A stretch of 64,000 nucleotides of DNA from contig NZ_CP101823.1 in the NCBI RefSeq assembly GCF_024498175.1, forward strand, positions 1,984,001 to 2,048,000, written 5' to 3'. The position numbers and the translations under genes were made by a program. Shown here in pieces: positions 51,150 to 60,942 of the stretch. The notes under the pieces are model-generated. The model made no database searches. It was given only the letters and a program-made list of their open reading frames with translations, and was not told the origin of the DNA. This DNA comes from Haloplanus salinarum. Lineage in GTDB: Archaea; Halobacteriota; Halobacteria; Halobacteriales; Haloferacaceae. The first letter of the stretch is position 1. Every line of letters starts with the position of its first letter.

Positions 51150-51220
51150 TGCGCTGGCCGGGATTTGAACCCGGGTTGTGACCATGGCAAGGTCACGTGA
51201 TACCACTACACTACCAGCGC
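51150..51220 (-). tRNA. tRNA-Gly (GCC)
   Basis: This 71-nt tRNA has acceptor GCGCTGG paired to CCAGCGC with discriminator A. The anticodon stem TGACC/GGTCA has loop TTGCCAT, giving anticodon GCC. The T arm is CCGGG-TTCAAAT-CCCGG. Confidence 0.94.
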
Positions 51221-51439
51221 CCTTCGCATTTGTACGAACTGGGGACGGATTATTAAGGGTTCCGAAATCGCGCCCAACCGAGGGCGGGCGTGGTGATCGT
51301 CCGCACGTGAGAGGGTGCCACGAATCGCCGTTTCGGGGCGTGTGACGCCGTCACAGCCCGCTCGAGCTTTCGCTACCCTTTTACCGGAGGATGCGGTACG
51401 AACTGCACAGTCTAGTGACGTGACGCGGAAAGGCCCGGC

Positions 51440-52297
51440 ATGACGCTCAGCGTGCTCGTGCCGTCTTCCCTCGTCCGGGAAGCCGAGGACAAACGCGAGG
51501 CAACTCGCAAACTCGGTTACGTCGCCCGTGCGGCGACGGTGTTCCGGGCGGATCGGCTGGTCGTCTTCCCCGACGGGGACGGCGAGCGCCGATGGGGAGG
51601 CGGGTTCGTCGAGGTCGTGCTTCGGTACGCCGCCACGCCCCCGTACCTCCGAAAGGAGGCGTGGGGGCGTCGGGACGAACTGGAGTACGCCGGCGTGTTG
51701 CCGCCCCTCCGCGTCTCGTCACGGACCGGCTCCGGACCTGACCGTCCGGGGTCGTTGCAAGAAGGAATCGTGACCGAGGTCGGACCTGACGGCCGCGTTC
51801 GGGTCAATTGCGCACTGCAACACCCGATCTCCCTCCTCCTCCCCGACGGGATGGAGGCGAGCGAAGGAGAGCGCGTCGCCATCAGGATCTCTTCGAGAGA
51901 ACCGGTCCGCGCCCGAATCGTCGACGAACCCCCGCCGGGGTTCGCGGTTCGGCGCGCGGACCTGTCGGAAGCGCTGGCCCGTCCCGACGCGGGACTTCGC
52001 ATCGCGACGTCCCGCCACGGGACGGCGCTGTCGGTCGACCGATTGGCCGACATGGCCGGGCGCCGGGGCGACATGACCGTCGCCTTCGGCGCGCCCGGGC
52101 GAGGGCTTCCGAGCATCCTCGACGTATCGGTCGAGGACGTCGCCGGTGCGGCGGAGTCCGCCGCCGGCGACACGGACGTCGAACCCGGACCGGGGTTCGA
52201 CCTCTGGCTGAATACGATTCCGCGGCAGGGGAGCGAGACGGTGCGAACCGAGGAGGCGATGTTCGCGTCGCTCGCGCCCCTGACACTCACGGAGTAA
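51440..52297 (+). CDS. SPOUT-family RNA methyltransferase upstream of the L3 operon
   Basis: This 285-residue protein starts MTLSVLVPSSLVREAEDKREATRKLGYVARAATVFRADRLVV, the knot-fold opening of the archaeal/eukaryotic SPOUT group (COG2106-type). An OB-like insert (residues about 95-155: GIVTEVGPDGRVRVNC) is typical. The C-terminal part carries ATSRHGTAL, VAFGAPGRGLPSIL and the final NTIPRQGSETVRTEEAMFASLAPL, where the SAM-binding knot lies. It is linked to rpl3 by four bases, a conserved archaeal arrangement. The target is probably ribosomal RNA (inference). Confidence 0.9.
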   Translation: MTLSVLVPSSLVREAEDKREATRKLGYVARAATVFRADRLVVFPDGDGERRWGGGFVEVVLRYAATPPYLRKEAWGRRDELEYAGVLPPLRVSSRTGSGPDRPGSLQEGIVTEVGPDGRVRVNCALQHPISLLLPDGMEASEGERVAIRISSREPVRARIVDEPPPGFAVRRADLSEALARPDAGLRIATSRHGTALSVDRLADMAGRRGDMTVAFGAPGRGLPSILDVSVEDVAGAAESAAGDTDVEPGPGFDLWLNTIPRQGSETVRTEEAMFASLAPLTLTE

Positions 52298-52301
52298 ATC
52301 C

Positions 52302-53318
52302 ATGCCACAACCAAGCAGACCACGAAAAGGCTCGATGGGATTCGGTCCGCGCAAGCGCGCGACCAGTGAAGTCCCGCGTATTCGCTCGTGGCCCGACGAC
52401 GACGGCGCCCCCGCGCTGCAGGGCTTCGCCGGCTACAAGGCCGGCATGACCCACGTCGTCATGGTCAACGACGAGGCCAACTCCCCCCGCGAGGGGATGG
52501 AAGAGTCGGTCCCGGTGACCGTCGTCGAGACGCCACCGATGCGGGCAGTCGCCCTGCGAGCCTACGAAGACACGTCGTACGGACTGAAGCCGACAACCGA
52601 AGTGTGGACCGACGAGTTCCACCCGGAACTCGACCGCACGCTCGACCTGCCGGCCGAAGACAGCTTCGAGGCGGACGCCGACGCGCTCCGCGAGGCCGTC
52701 GAGAGCGGTGCGGTCGACGACCTCCGGATGATCACGCACACGGTGCCGAGCGAACTGGCGAACGTCCCGAAGAAAAAGCCCGACGTGATGGAGACGCGCG
52801 TCGGCGGCGGCTCGGTCCACGAACGCCTCGACTTCGGGCTCGAACTGCTCGAGGACGGCGGCGAACACGACATGTCCGACGTGTTCCGCGCCGGCGAGTT
52901 CATGGACGCGAGCGGCATCACGAAGGGGAAGGGTACCCAGGGCCCGGTCAAGCGCTGGGGCGTCCAGAAGCGGAAGGGCAAACACGCCCGCCAGGGATGG
53001 CGCCGACGGATCGGCAACCTCGGTCCGTGGAACCCGTCCCGCGTGCGCTCGACGGTGCCCCAGCAGGGACAGACGGGGTACCACCAGCGGACGGAACTCA
53101 ACAAGCGCCTGATCGACATGGGTGACGGCGACGAGCCGTCCGTCGACGGCGGCTTCGTCAACTACGGCGAGGTCGACGGGCCGTACGCGCTCGTGAAGGG
53201 CTCGCTGCCGGGCCCGGACCAGCGCCTCCTGCGCTTCCGTCCGGCCGTCCGACCGAACGACCAGCCGCGCCTCGACCCCGAGGTGCGGTACGTTTCGACC
53301 GCATCCAACCAGGGATAA
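52302..53318 (+). CDS. rpl3: 50S ribosomal protein L3
   Basis: This 338-residue uL3 begins MPQPSRPRKGSMGFGPRKRA and contains FAGYKAGMTHVVMVND and the peptidyl-transferase-contacting extension GTQGPVKRWGVQKRKGKHAR. It binds 23S rRNA early in assembly. It lies four bases after the SPOUT gene and three before rpl4. Confidence 0.97.
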   Translation: MPQPSRPRKGSMGFGPRKRATSEVPRIRSWPDDDGAPALQGFAGYKAGMTHVVMVNDEANSPREGMEESVPVTVVETPPMRAVALRAYEDTSYGLKPTTEVWTDEFHPELDRTLDLPAEDSFEADADALREAVESGAVDDLRMITHTVPSELANVPKKKPDVMETRVGGGSVHERLDFGLELLEDGGEHDMSDVFRAGEFMDASGITKGKGTQGPVKRWGVQKRKGKHARQGWRRRIGNLGPWNPSRVRSTVPQQGQTGYHQRTELNKRLIDMGDGDEPSVDGGFVNYGEVDGPYALVKGSLPGPDQRLLRFRPAVRPNDQPRLDPEVRYVSTASNQG

Positions 53319-53321
53319 CAT

Positions 53322-54068
53322 ATGCAAGCAACAGTACGCGATCTGAGCGGCGAGGATGCGGGCACGGTAGACCTCCCCGAGGTCTTCGAGACGGCCTACC
53401 GGCCGGACCTCATCAAGCGTGCCGTCCTGGCCGCACAGGCGAACCGAAAACAGGCGTACGGTGCCGACCCCTACGCCGGGCTGCGAACCCCGGCGGAGTC
53501 CTTCGGGAGCGGCCGCGGGATGGCCCACGTGCCCCGAGAGAACGGGCAGGGCGCCCGCGTGCCCCAGACGGTCGGCGGGCGCAAGGCGCACCCGCCGAAA
53601 GCCGAGAAGGATCAGGGGAAAGGAATCAACGACAAGGAGCGAAAACTGGCGGTCCGTTCGGCCATCGCCGCGACGGCCGACGCCGAGCGCGTGGCCGAGC
53701 GCGGCCACGAGTTCGACACGGACCTCTCGCTCCCGCTGGTCGTCAGCGACGACTTCGAGGATCTGGTCAAGACCCGCGATGTCGTCGACCTGCTGGAGAC
53801 GCTCGGCGTCCACGCCGACGTCGAACGCGCCGACGACGGCCGATCGGTCAAGGCCGGACAGGGCAAGGCCCGCGGGCGCAAGTACCGCGAGCCGAAGTCG
53901 GTCCTGTTCGTGACGAGCGAGGAGCCGTCGAAGGCGGCCCGGAACCTCGCCGGCGCGGACGTGACGACCGCTCGGGAAGTCAACGCCGAGGACCTAGCGC
54001 CGGGGACGGACGCCGGTCGCCTCACGCTCTGGACCGAGAGCGCCGTCGCGGAGGTGGCGGACCGATGA
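53322..54068 (+). CDS. rpl4: 50S ribosomal protein L4
   Basis: This 248-residue uL4 begins MQATVRDLSGEDAGTVDLPE. The extended exit-tunnel loop is visible (GSGRGMAHVPRENGQGARVPQTVGGRKAHPP), as is the globular domain ending LTLWTESAVAEVAD. It overlaps rpl23 by four bases. Confidence 0.97.
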   Translation: MQATVRDLSGEDAGTVDLPEVFETAYRPDLIKRAVLAAQANRKQAYGADPYAGLRTPAESFGSGRGMAHVPRENGQGARVPQTVGGRKAHPPKAEKDQGKGINDKERKLAVRSAIAATADAERVAERGHEFDTDLSLPLVVSDDFEDLVKTRDVVDLLETLGVHADVERADDGRSVKAGQGKARGRKYREPKSVLFVTSEEPSKAARNLAGADVTTAREVNAEDLAPGTDAGRLTLWTESAVAEVADR

Positions 54069-54319
54069 GCTCGGTCATCAAGCACCCGCTGGTGACCGAG
54101 AAGGCGATGGACAAGATGGACTTCGACAACAAGCTCCAGTTCATCGTCGACATCGACGCGACGAAAGGCGAGGTCGCCGAGGCGATCGAGTCCCGCTACG
54201 AAGTGACGATCACGAAGGTGAACACGCAGATCACCGCACAGGGCGAGAAGAAGGCCGTCGTCTCCCTCTCCGAGGACGACGACGCGCAGGAAATCGCCTC
54301 GCGAATCGGGGTGTTCTAA
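54065..54319 (+). CDS. rpl23: 50S ribosomal protein L23
   Basis: This 84-residue uL23 reads [20 protein letters not shown] and ends with the ASRIGVF beta end. It surrounds the exit tunnel and docks SRP and chaperones. ATGA overlap with rpl4; one base separates it from rpl2. Confidence 0.97.
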   Translation: MSSVIKHPLVTEKAMDKMDFDNKLQFIVDIDATKGEVAEAIESRYEVTITKVNTQITAQGEKKAVVSLSEDDDAQEIASRIGVF

Positions 54320-54320
54320 G

Positions 54321-55043
54321 ATGGGACGACGCATTCAAGGCCAGCGGCGTGGTCGCGGTGGGCCGACGTTCCGTGCCCCCAGCCACCGCTACAAGGCCGA
54401 TCTCGAACACAAGAAGGACGAAGAGCGCGACACGATCTCGGGAGAGATCGTCGACATCGAACACGACCCGGCCCGCTCGGCGCCGATCGCGGCCGTCGAG
54501 TTCGAGGACGGGGACCGACGGCTCGTCCTCGCCCCCGAGGGTGTGACGGTCGGCGAGACGATCCAGGTCGGCGTCTCCGCGGAGATCAAGCCCGGGAACA
54601 CGCTCCCGCTGGCGGAGATCCCCGAGGGCGTCCCGGTCTGTAACGTCGAGAGCAGCCCGGGCGACGGCGGCAAGTTCGCCCGAGCCTCCGGGACGAGCGC
54701 CCAGCTCATGACCCACGACAAGCGCGTCGCGGTCGTGAAGCTACCGAGCGGCCAGGTCAAGCGCCTCAACCCGCAGTGTCGCGCCACGGTCGGCGTGGTC
54801 GCGGGCGGTGGGCGGACGGAGAAGCCGTTCGTCAAGGCCGGCAACAAACACCACAAGATGAAATCGCGCGGCACGAAGTGGCCGCGCGTTCGCGGGGTCG
54901 CGATGAACGCCGTCGACCACCCGTTCGGTGGCGGCGGCCGCCAGCATCCCGGGAAGCCCAAGTCCGTCTCGCGGAACGCGCCGCCGGGACGGAAGGTGGG
55001 CGACATCGCCTCGAAGCGAACCGGACGCGGAGGTAACAAATAA
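54321..55043 (+). CDS. rpl2: 50S ribosomal protein L2
   Basis: This 240-residue uL2 reads [20 protein letters not shown], then [20 protein letters not shown] and the conserved C-terminal [20 protein letters not shown] that lies near the peptidyl-transferase centre. Its stop TAA shares one base with the rps19 ATG. Confidence 0.97.
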   Translation: MGRRIQGQRRGRGGPTFRAPSHRYKADLEHKKDEERDTISGEIVDIEHDPARSAPIAAVEFEDGDRRLVLAPEGVTVGETIQVGVSAEIKPGNTLPLAEIPEGVPVCNVESSPGDGGKFARASGTSAQLMTHDKRVAVVKLPSGQVKRLNPQCRATVGVVAGGGRTEKPFVKAGNKHHKMKSRGTKWPRVRGVAMNAVDHPFGGGGRQHPGKPKSVSRNAPPGRKVGDIASKRTGRGGNK

Positions 55044-55465
55044 TGAGTTCCGATTACCGAACCGGCCGCGAGGGTGAGTTCACCTACCGCGGTCACACGC
55101 TCGACGAGCTGCAGTCCATGTCGCTCGACGAGGTCGCGGAACTGCTCCCCGCTCGACAGCGGCGAACCATCACCCGAGGCCTGTCGCTCGAACACCAGAA
55201 GCTCCTCGACAGCGCCCGCGAGGCCGGCGAGGAGGAGACGGCCAACGACCCGATTCGGACCCACCGACGGGACATGCCGATCGTCCCCGAGATGGTCGGG
55301 CTGACCTTCGAGGTGTACAACGGCCAGGCGTTCCAGCGCGTCGCGGTCGAACCCGAGATGATCGGGCATTACCTCGGCGAGTTCCAGCTCACCCGGACGT
55401 CGGTCGAGCACGGGCAGGCCGGTATCGGCGCGACCCGGTCCTCGAAGTTCGTGCCACTCAAGTAA
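55043..55465 (+). CDS. rps19: 30S ribosomal protein S19
   Basis: This 140-residue uS19 has the archaeal N-terminal extension ([20 protein letters not shown]) and the core [21 protein letters not shown]. It ends [20 protein letters not shown]...SKFVPLK. It lies on the 30S head. The gap to rpl22 is three bases. Confidence 0.97.
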   Translation: MSSDYRTGREGEFTYRGHTLDELQSMSLDEVAELLPARQRRTITRGLSLEHQKLLDSAREAGEEETANDPIRTHRRDMPIVPEMVGLTFEVYNGQAFQRVAVEPEMIGHYLGEFQLTRTSVEHGQAGIGATRSSKFVPLK

Positions 55466-55468
55466 CAC

Positions 55469-55930
55469 ATGGGAATCAACTACAGCGTCGAGGCCGACCC
55501 GGAGACGACCGCCAAGGCGATGCTCCGAGAGCGGCCCATCAGCATCAAGCACAGCAAGGCCATCGCCCGCCAGATCAAGGGGATGACCGTCGCCGACGCC
55601 CAGGAGTACCTCCAGGCCGTCATCGACGAGGAGCGGTCGGTTCCGTTCAAACAGCACAACACCGGTGTCGGTCACCGGAGCGACATCGACGGCTGGGACG
55701 CCGGTCGCTACCCCGAGAAGGCCAGCAAGGACTTCCAGAAACTGCTCACGAACGCGAGCAACAACGCGGACGAGCAGGGATTCGACGGCGAGTCGATGAC
55801 GATCAAGCACGTCGCCGCCCACAAGGTCGGCGAACGGCAGGGTCGCAAGCCCCGCGCGTTCGGTCGTGCGGACCCCTGGAACACCACGCTCTGTGACGTC
55901 GAACTGATCATCGAGGAGGTCGAGGACTGA
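55469..55930 (+). CDS. rpl22: 50S ribosomal protein L22
   Basis: This 153-residue uL22 begins MGINYSVEADPETTAKAMLR and contains RQIKGMTVADAQEYLQAVI and the tunnel loop region KVGERQGRKPRAFGRADPW. Its stop overlaps the rps3 start (TGATG). Confidence 0.97.
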   Translation: MGINYSVEADPETTAKAMLRERPISIKHSKAIARQIKGMTVADAQEYLQAVIDEERSVPFKQHNTGVGHRSDIDGWDAGRYPEKASKDFQKLLTNASNNADEQGFDGESMTIKHVAAHKVGERQGRKPRAFGRADPWNTTLCDVELIIEEVED

Positions 55931-56871
55931 TGGCTGACGAACACCAGTTCATCGAGAACGGGCTGCAGCGCTCCCAGATCGACGAGTTCTTCGCGGACGA
56001 ACTCGGCCGCGCGGGCTACGGCGGCATGGACGTCGCCAAGACCCCGATGGGGACCCAGATCGTCCTCAAGGCCGAGAAGCCCGGAATGGTCATCGGCAAG
56101 GGTGGGAAGAACATCCGCAAGGTGACCACCGAACTCGAGGAACGGTTCGACCTCGACGACCCCCAGATCGACGTCCAGGAGGTCGACGAGCCGGACCTCA
56201 ACGCCCGCATCGTCGCGGACCGCCTGGCCAACGCCCTCGAGCGTGGCTGGTACTTCCGCAAGGCGGGTCACACGACCATCGACCGGATCATGGAAGCCGG
56301 TGCCCTGGGCGCCGAGATCGTCCTCTCCGGGAAGGTCACCGGCGCCCGCTCGCGCGTCGAGAAGTTCAACCGCGGCTACATCAAGCACAACGGCGAGCCC
56401 GCCGAGTCCATCGTGGACGAGGGCCAGGGCGTCGCCGTGATGAAACTCGGGACCATCGGCGTGACGGTGAAGATCATCCCGCCGGGCGCCGAGCTCCCCG
56501 ACGACTTCGAGATCGCCGAGGACGCCGACGTCGAACCGGTCGAGCAGGCCGCGGAGACCGGCGGCGGCGTCGAGGAACTCCTCGAGGAAGAGCCCGAGGA
56601 GGTCCCCGACGTCGGCGAGGACGAGGACGTCGAGGTACCGACCGAGACGCCCGACGACCTCGACGAGGGCCTCGACGAGGAGATCGTCGAGGAAGTCGTC
56701 GAGGAGGAACTGCCGAGTGAGGACGAGGACGACGAGGCGTCCGCCGACGCCGACGCGGCCGAGCCCGACGACACCGACACCGTCGACGAGGACGTCGACG
56801 AGGAGACGATGGACGAGGCGGCGGACCTCGTCGAGGAGATGGAAGACGTCGACGAGGAGGAGGACGCATAA
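55930..56871 (+). CDS. rps3: 30S ribosomal protein S3 with long acidic tail
   Basis: This 313-residue uS3 has a type II KH domain in residues about 15-90 (KAEKPGMVIGKGGKNIRKV) and the C-terminal domain GARSRVEKFNRGYIKHNGEP. From about residue 200 it continues in a tail of more than 100 residues made almost wholly of Asp, Glu and small residues. That tail is a known haloarchaeal elaboration. Overlaps both neighbours by one base. Confidence 0.97.
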   Translation: MADEHQFIENGLQRSQIDEFFADELGRAGYGGMDVAKTPMGTQIVLKAEKPGMVIGKGGKNIRKVTTELEERFDLDDPQIDVQEVDEPDLNARIVADRLANALERGWYFRKAGHTTIDRIMEAGALGAEIVLSGKVTGARSRVEKFNRGYIKHNGEPAESIVDEGQGVAVMKLGTIGVTVKIIPPGAELPDDFEIAEDADVEPVEQAAETGGGVEELLEEEPEEVPDVGEDEDVEVPTETPDDLDEGLDEEIVEEVVEEELPSEDEDDEASADADAAEPDDTDTVDEDVDEETMDEAADLVEEMEDVDEEEDA

Positions 56872-57077
56872 TGGCGATCCTGCACGTCGATGAGATCCGC
56901 GACATGACGCCGGCGGAACGCGAGGCGGAACTCGAGGATCTCGAGACGGAACTGCTGAACGCGAAGGCGGTGCAGGCGGCCGGCGGGATGCCCGACAACC
57001 CTTCGCGAGTCGGCGAACTGAAGAAGACGATCGCGCAGATCAAGACGATCCAGCGCGAAGAAGGCGACCTCGAATAA
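56871..57077 (+). CDS. rpl29: 50S ribosomal protein L29
   Basis: This 68-residue uL29 is helical and reads MAILHVDEIRDMTPAEREAE, with the conserved NPSRVGELKKTIAQIKT. It lies at the exit tunnel. The stop TAATG overlaps the next start. Confidence 0.96.
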   Translation: MAILHVDEIRDMTPAEREAELEDLETELLNAKAVQAAGGMPDNPSRVGELKKTIAQIKTIQREEGDLE

Positions 57078-57463
57078 TGCCACTCACACCCGAGACCCTC
57101 ACACGACACGAACTCGTCGGCCTGCGGACGCGGGTCGTCGAGTCGACGAACCCCGACAGCGTCGGGATCGTCGGCCGCGTCGTCGACGAGACGATGCGGA
57201 CGCTCGTGATCGAGGGGGATCGGGTGCGGCGCGTCCCCAAACGGGGGACGACCTTCGAATTCGCCCTCCCCCAGCGCACAGATGAAGCCGCCGACGCCGA
57301 GAAGGCGTCGGGGACCGCGCCCGAACTTCCGTCGGAAACTGCCGGTCGAACCGGTCAGTCGGACGGTTGCGAGGACGTGGCCTACGTTACGGTGGATGGC
57401 GCACGACTGCTCTCACGACCCGCCTTGCGAACCGAGAAGGCAGGTGTATCCACATGGCGATAG
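57077..57463 (+). CDS. rnp1: Ribonuclease P protein component 1 (Rpp29)
   Basis: This 128-residue Sm-like barrel protein reads [38 protein letters not shown] and [15 protein letters not shown]. Rpp29 binds the specificity domain of RNase P RNA. It keeps its usual archaeal place between L29 and S17. A haloarchaeal acidic/Ser insert (residues about 75-105) interrupts the last strands. Confidence 0.93.
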   Translation: MPLTPETLTRHELVGLRTRVVESTNPDSVGIVGRVVDETMRTLVIEGDRVRRVPKRGTTFEFALPQRTDEAADAEKASGTAPELPSETAGRTGQSDGCEDVAYVTVDGARLLSRPALRTEKAGVSTWR

Positions 57464-57780
57464 GACTGAACGTAACCGAACCGGAGGAGCCTTGCTCCGA
57501 CCAGAACTGTCCGTTCCACGGCTCGCTTGCCGTCCGCGGACAGACGCTGGAGGGCACGGTCGCCTCCACAGCGATGGAAAAGACGGTCGTCGTGGAACGC
57601 GAATACGACGTTCGCGTTCCCAAGTACGACCGATACATGAAACGCCGGAGTCGCATTCCGGCCCACGCACCCCCGTGTCTGGGCCTCGCGGAAGGCGACC
57701 GGGTCCGCATCGCGGAGACGCGACCCCTCTCGAAGACCAAATCACACGTGGTCGTCGAGCGACTGGGAGGTGACGAGTGA
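57454..57780 (+). CDS. rps17: 30S ribosomal protein S17
   Basis: This 108-residue uS17 reads [20 protein letters not shown], with a two-cysteine N-terminal loop, and the OB fold [20 protein letters not shown]. The ATG at 57454 lies ten bases inside rnp1; a longer reading from 57367 is excluded because it would run through rnp1. Confidence 0.96.
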   Translation: MAIGLNVTEPEEPCSDQNCPFHGSLAVRGQTLEGTVASTAMEKTVVVEREYDVRVPKYDRYMKRRSRIPAHAPPCLGLAEGDRVRIAETRPLSKTKSHVVVERLGGDE

Positions 57781-58178
57781 TGGAGGCGCTGAAGGCCGAC
57801 GTCACGCGTGGCCTCGCCAAGGGGTCGCTCGTCAACTGTGCGGACAACACGGGGGCGCGCGAGCTGAAGATCATCAGCGTCGCGGGCTACTCCGGAACCA
57901 AGAATCGACACCCCAAAGCGGGCATCGGCGACAAGGTGACCGTCTCGGTCACCAAGGGCACGCCGGAGATGCGTCGGCAGGTGCTGGAGGCGGTCGTCGT
58001 CCGCCAGCGCAAGCCCATCCGGCGCCCCAGCGGCACGCGCGTAAAGTTCGAGGACAACGCCGCCGTCGTCATCGACGACATGGAAGAGCCTCGCGGGACC
58101 GAGATCAAGGGTCCCGTCGCACGCGAAGTCGCCGAACGCTTCGGGAGCATCGCATCGACAGCGACGATGATCGTATGA
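57780..58178 (+). CDS. rpl14: 50S ribosomal protein L14
   Basis: This 132-residue uL14 reads [20 protein letters not shown], then [14 protein letters not shown] and [11 protein letters not shown]-like [23 protein letters not shown] at 57780 overlaps the rps17 stop; a GTG at 57777 is an alternative. Confidence 0.97.
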   Translation: MEALKADVTRGLAKGSLVNCADNTGARELKIISVAGYSGTKNRHPKAGIGDKVTVSVTKGTPEMRRQVLEAVVVRQRKPIRRPSGTRVKFEDNAAVVIDDMEEPRGTEIKGPVAREVAERFGSIASTATMIV

Positions 58179-58531
58179 CTCGACAGCCACACAAAGAGCG
58201 CACACGGAAGCGAAACGCGCCCCTGCACGAGCGTCACGATCAGGTTCGCTCCACGCTGGCCGCGGACCTCCGCGAGGAGTACGACCAGCGGAGCGTCCGC
58301 GTCAACGCGGGCGACACCGTCGAGGTGCTCCGCGGCGACCACGCCGGCACGGAAGCCGAAGTGATCGCGGTGGATCTGAGCGACGAGGTCGTTCACGTCG
58401 AGGACGTCACCGTCGAGAAGGCCGACGGCGAGGAAGTGCCTCGGCCCCTGGACGCGAGCAACCTCCGCGTGACGGAACTGGACCTGGAAGACGAGCGCCG
58501 GCAGGCGCGCCTAGAGGAGGATAGCGAATGA
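58175..58531 (+). CDS. rpl24: 50S ribosomal protein L24
   Basis: This 118-residue uL24 has a basic N-terminus [20 protein letters not shown] and a KOW motif ([20 protein letters not shown]). It is an early assembly protein. ATGA overlaps on both sides. Confidence 0.97.
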   Translation: MTRQPHKERTRKRNAPLHERHDQVRSTLAADLREEYDQRSVRVNAGDTVEVLRGDHAGTEAEVIAVDLSDEVVHVEDVTVEKADGEEVPRPLDASNLRVTELDLEDERRQARLEEDSE

Positions 58532-59286
58532 CGCGACATCAGAAACGACTCTCGGTTCCGAAGTCCTGGCCGGTCGAGCGGAAGACCGCGACCTGGACGG
58601 TCAAGGCCGGTGCCGGTCCGCACGGCGAGGCGGGGGTTCCCCTGCTGATCGTCCTGCGGGACGTGCTCGGCTACGTCGACTCGCGCAAGGAAGCCAACTA
58701 CGCGCTGAACCAGGGGAGCGTCCTCGTCAACGGGGACGCCGTCTCCGACGTCGAACGCCCGATCGGGATGTTCGACATCCTGGCGTTCACGGAACGCGAG
58801 GAGTTCTACCGCGTGTTCCCGGACGAGGGCGGTCGGCTGGCGCTGACCCCCATCGACGCCGACGCGGCCGGTAGCCGCCTCGGCAAGGTCGTCCGCAAGA
58901 CGCAGGTGACTGGCGGCGACTTCCAGTTCACCCTGCACGACGGAACGAACGTGCGCGTCCCGGCCGACGAGGCCGGCGAGTACGCCACCGGTGACTCCCT
59001 GGTCGTCGACAACGAGACCAAGGAGATCGTCGCCCACTTCGTCTACGAGGAGGGCGCCCTGGTGACGGCCGTCGCCGGCAGCCACGCCGGCGAGATCGGC
59101 GAGATCGACACGATCACCGTCACGCCGGGCAGCGGCGACAACGCCGTCACCGTCAGCCAGGACGACGGCGAGGGCTTCGAGACGATCGAGGACTACGTCG
59201 TCGTGATCGACGAGAACTTCACCGGAGATGCCGACGACGAGTCGGCAGCAAATCGGACGGAGTCCGACGGAGGTGACGACGAATGA
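58528..59286 (+). CDS. rps4e: 30S ribosomal protein S4e
   Basis: This 252-residue eS4 shows an S4-type RNA-binding segment ([20 protein letters not shown]) and a KOW-like [18 protein letters not shown]. The C-terminal tail is acidic ([19 protein letters not shown]). Four-base overlaps with both neighbours. Confidence 0.97.
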   Translation: MTRHQKRLSVPKSWPVERKTATWTVKAGAGPHGEAGVPLLIVLRDVLGYVDSRKEANYALNQGSVLVNGDAVSDVERPIGMFDILAFTEREEFYRVFPDEGGRLALTPIDADAAGSRLGKVVRKTQVTGGDFQFTLHDGTNVRVPADEAGEYATGDSLVVDNETKEIVAHFVYEEGALVTAVAGSHAGEIGEIDTITVTPGSGDNAVTVSQDDGEGFETIEDYVVVIDENFTGDADDESAANRTESDGGDDE

Positions 59287-59810
59287 GCGAGAGCGACACG
59301 GCGGACTTCCACGAGATGCGCGAACCGCGGATCGAGAAGGTCGTCGTCCACATGGGCGTCGGCGAGGGCGGTCGCGAACTCGCGGACGCCGAGGACATCC
59401 TCGAGGACGTCACCGGACAGCAGAGCGTCCGGACGACGGCCCGCGGGACGGTCCAGAACTTCAACGTCCGCGAGGGCGACCCCATCGGCGCGAAGGTCAC
59501 CCTTCGCGGCGAGAGCGCGGTCGACTTCCTCGAGACGGCGCTGCCGCTGGTCGATCTCTCGGCCTCGCAGTTCGACGATACGGGCAACGTCAGCTTCGGC
59601 GTCGAGGAACACACGGCGTTCCCGAGCCAGGAGTACGACCCGAACGTCGGCATCTACGGGCTCGACGTGACGGTCAACATGGTCCGTCCGGGGTACCGCG
59701 TCGCGAAGCGCGACAAGATGTCCCGGTCGATCCCGTCGAACCACCGACTCGACGCATCGGACGCGGTCGACTTCGTCGAAGCCACATTCGACGTGGAGGT
59801 AACGGAATGA
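59283..59810 (+). CDS. rpl5: 50S ribosomal protein L5
   Basis: This 175-residue uL5 reads [20 protein letters not shown], then the 5S-rRNA binding region and [20 protein letters not shown]. It binds 5S rRNA. ATGA overlap with rps14. Confidence 0.97.
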   Translation: MSESDTADFHEMREPRIEKVVVHMGVGEGGRELADAEDILEDVTGQQSVRTTARGTVQNFNVREGDPIGAKVTLRGESAVDFLETALPLVDLSASQFDDTGNVSFGVEEHTAFPSQEYDPNVGIYGLDVTVNMVRPGYRVAKRDKMSRSIPSNHRLDASDAVDFVEATFDVEVTE

Positions 59811-60007
59811 GCGAAAGCGAAAGTGAATCAGGAACCCAGGACGGGCGCGACGTGACCGGAGAGCACGCCACGCCGCGCACCGACGACCGCCACCAGTGTC
59901 GTCGGTGCGGGCGCAAGCAGGGACTCGTCGGCAAGTACGACATCTTCCTCTGCCGGCAGTGCTTCCGCGAGGTCGCCCGAGATATGGGATTCAAGAAGTA
60001 TCGATAA
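59807..60007 (+). CDS. rps14: 30S ribosomal protein S14
   Basis: This 66-residue zinc-type uS14 has CRRCG and CRQC pairs for zinc and ends [11 protein letters not shown] 25-residue acidic/Ser N-terminal extension ([13 protein letters not shown]) is typical of halophiles. Overlaps rpl5 by four bases. Confidence 0.97.
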   Translation: MSESESESGTQDGRDVTGEHATPRTDDRHQCRRCGRKQGLVGKYDIFLCRQCFREVARDMGFKKYR

Positions 60008-60009
60008 CA

Positions 60010-60402
60010 ATGGCAGGGAACGATCCCCTCTCGAACGCGCTCTCGGGGCTCGACAACGCCGAGAGCGTGGGACATCTGTCCCACACGGTACAGCCCGCCT
60101 CGAACGTGATCGGCTCCGTACTCGAGGTCTTCTACGACCGCGGGTACATCGACGGATTCGAGTTCGTCGACGACGGCAAATCCGGTCGCTTCGAGATCGA
60201 ACTGAAAGGCGCGATCAACCACTGTGGCGTCGTCAAGCCCCGCTACTCCGCGGGTGCGGACGAGTTCGAAAAGTGGGAGAAGCGGTATCTCCCGGCCCGC
60301 GACTACGGGGCACTCGTCGTCACGACGAGTCACGGCGTCATGAGCCACTACGAGGCCCGCGAACAGGGTATCGGTGGCCAGGTGATCGCATACGTCTACT
60401 AA
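60010..60402 (+). CDS. rps8: 30S ribosomal protein S8
   Basis: This 130-residue uS8 reads [20 protein letters not shown] and ends with the rRNA-binding [20 protein letters not shown] then [11 protein letters not shown]. It binds the central domain of 16S rRNA. Two bases separate it from rps14 and three from rpl6. Confidence 0.97.
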   Translation: MAGNDPLSNALSGLDNAESVGHLSHTVQPASNVIGSVLEVFYDRGYIDGFEFVDDGKSGRFEIELKGAINHCGVVKPRYSAGADEFEKWEKRYLPARDYGALVVTTSHGVMSHYEAREQGIGGQVIAYVY

Positions 60403-60405
60403 ACC

Positions 60406-60942
60406 ATGAACCGAACAGAAATCGAGATTCCGGACGACGTATCCGCCGAGGTCGACCACCTGGATCTGACCGTCGAGGGTCCCAACGGGAGCGTCACGCG
60501 ACGCCTCTGGTACCCCGACGTGTCGGTGACGGTCGAGGACGACCACGTGGTGATCGAAAGTGAGGCCGACGACGCCAACACGCGCTCGACGGTCGGCACC
60601 TTCGAGAGCCACGTCGAGAACATGTTCCACGGCGTGACCGAGGGCTGGACGTACGAGATGGAGATCTTCTACGCCCACTTCCCGATGCAGGTCACCGTCG
60701 AGGGCGACGAGGTCGTCATCGAGAACTTCCTCGGCGAGCGAGCGCCGCGGAAAGTTCCGATCCGCGGCGACACCGAGGTACAGGTCGACGGCGAGGAGAT
60801 CACCCTCTCCGGCCCCGACAAGGAGGCCGTCGGACAGACCGCCGCCGACATCGAACAGTTGACGCGCGTGCCCGACAAGGACACCCGCGTCTTCCAAGAC
60901 GGTGTCTACATCACCCAGAAACCGCAGGCAGGTGGGGCGTAG
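60406..60942 (+). CDS. rpl6: 50S ribosomal protein L6
   Basis: This 178-residue uL6 has two repeats: EIPDDVSAEVDHLDLTVEGP and YAHFPMQVTVEGDEVVIENF. It ends VFQDGVYITQKPQAGGA. It lies near the factor-binding site. It directly abuts rpl32e. Confidence 0.97.
   Translation: MNRTEIEIPDDVSAEVDHLDLTVEGPNGSVTRRLWYPDVSVTVEDDHVVIESEADDANTRSTVGTFESHVENMFHGVTEGWTYEMEIFYAHFPMQVTVEGDEVVIENFLGERAPRKVPIRGDTEVQVDGEEITLSGPDKEAVGQTAADIEQLTRVPDKDTRVFQDGVYITQKPQAGGA

Noticed and set aside
51391-51423. Ten-codon upstream reading frame before the ribosomal operon
   Set aside because: It overlaps the expected promoter region right after the TATA-like box, so it is probably not transcribed.
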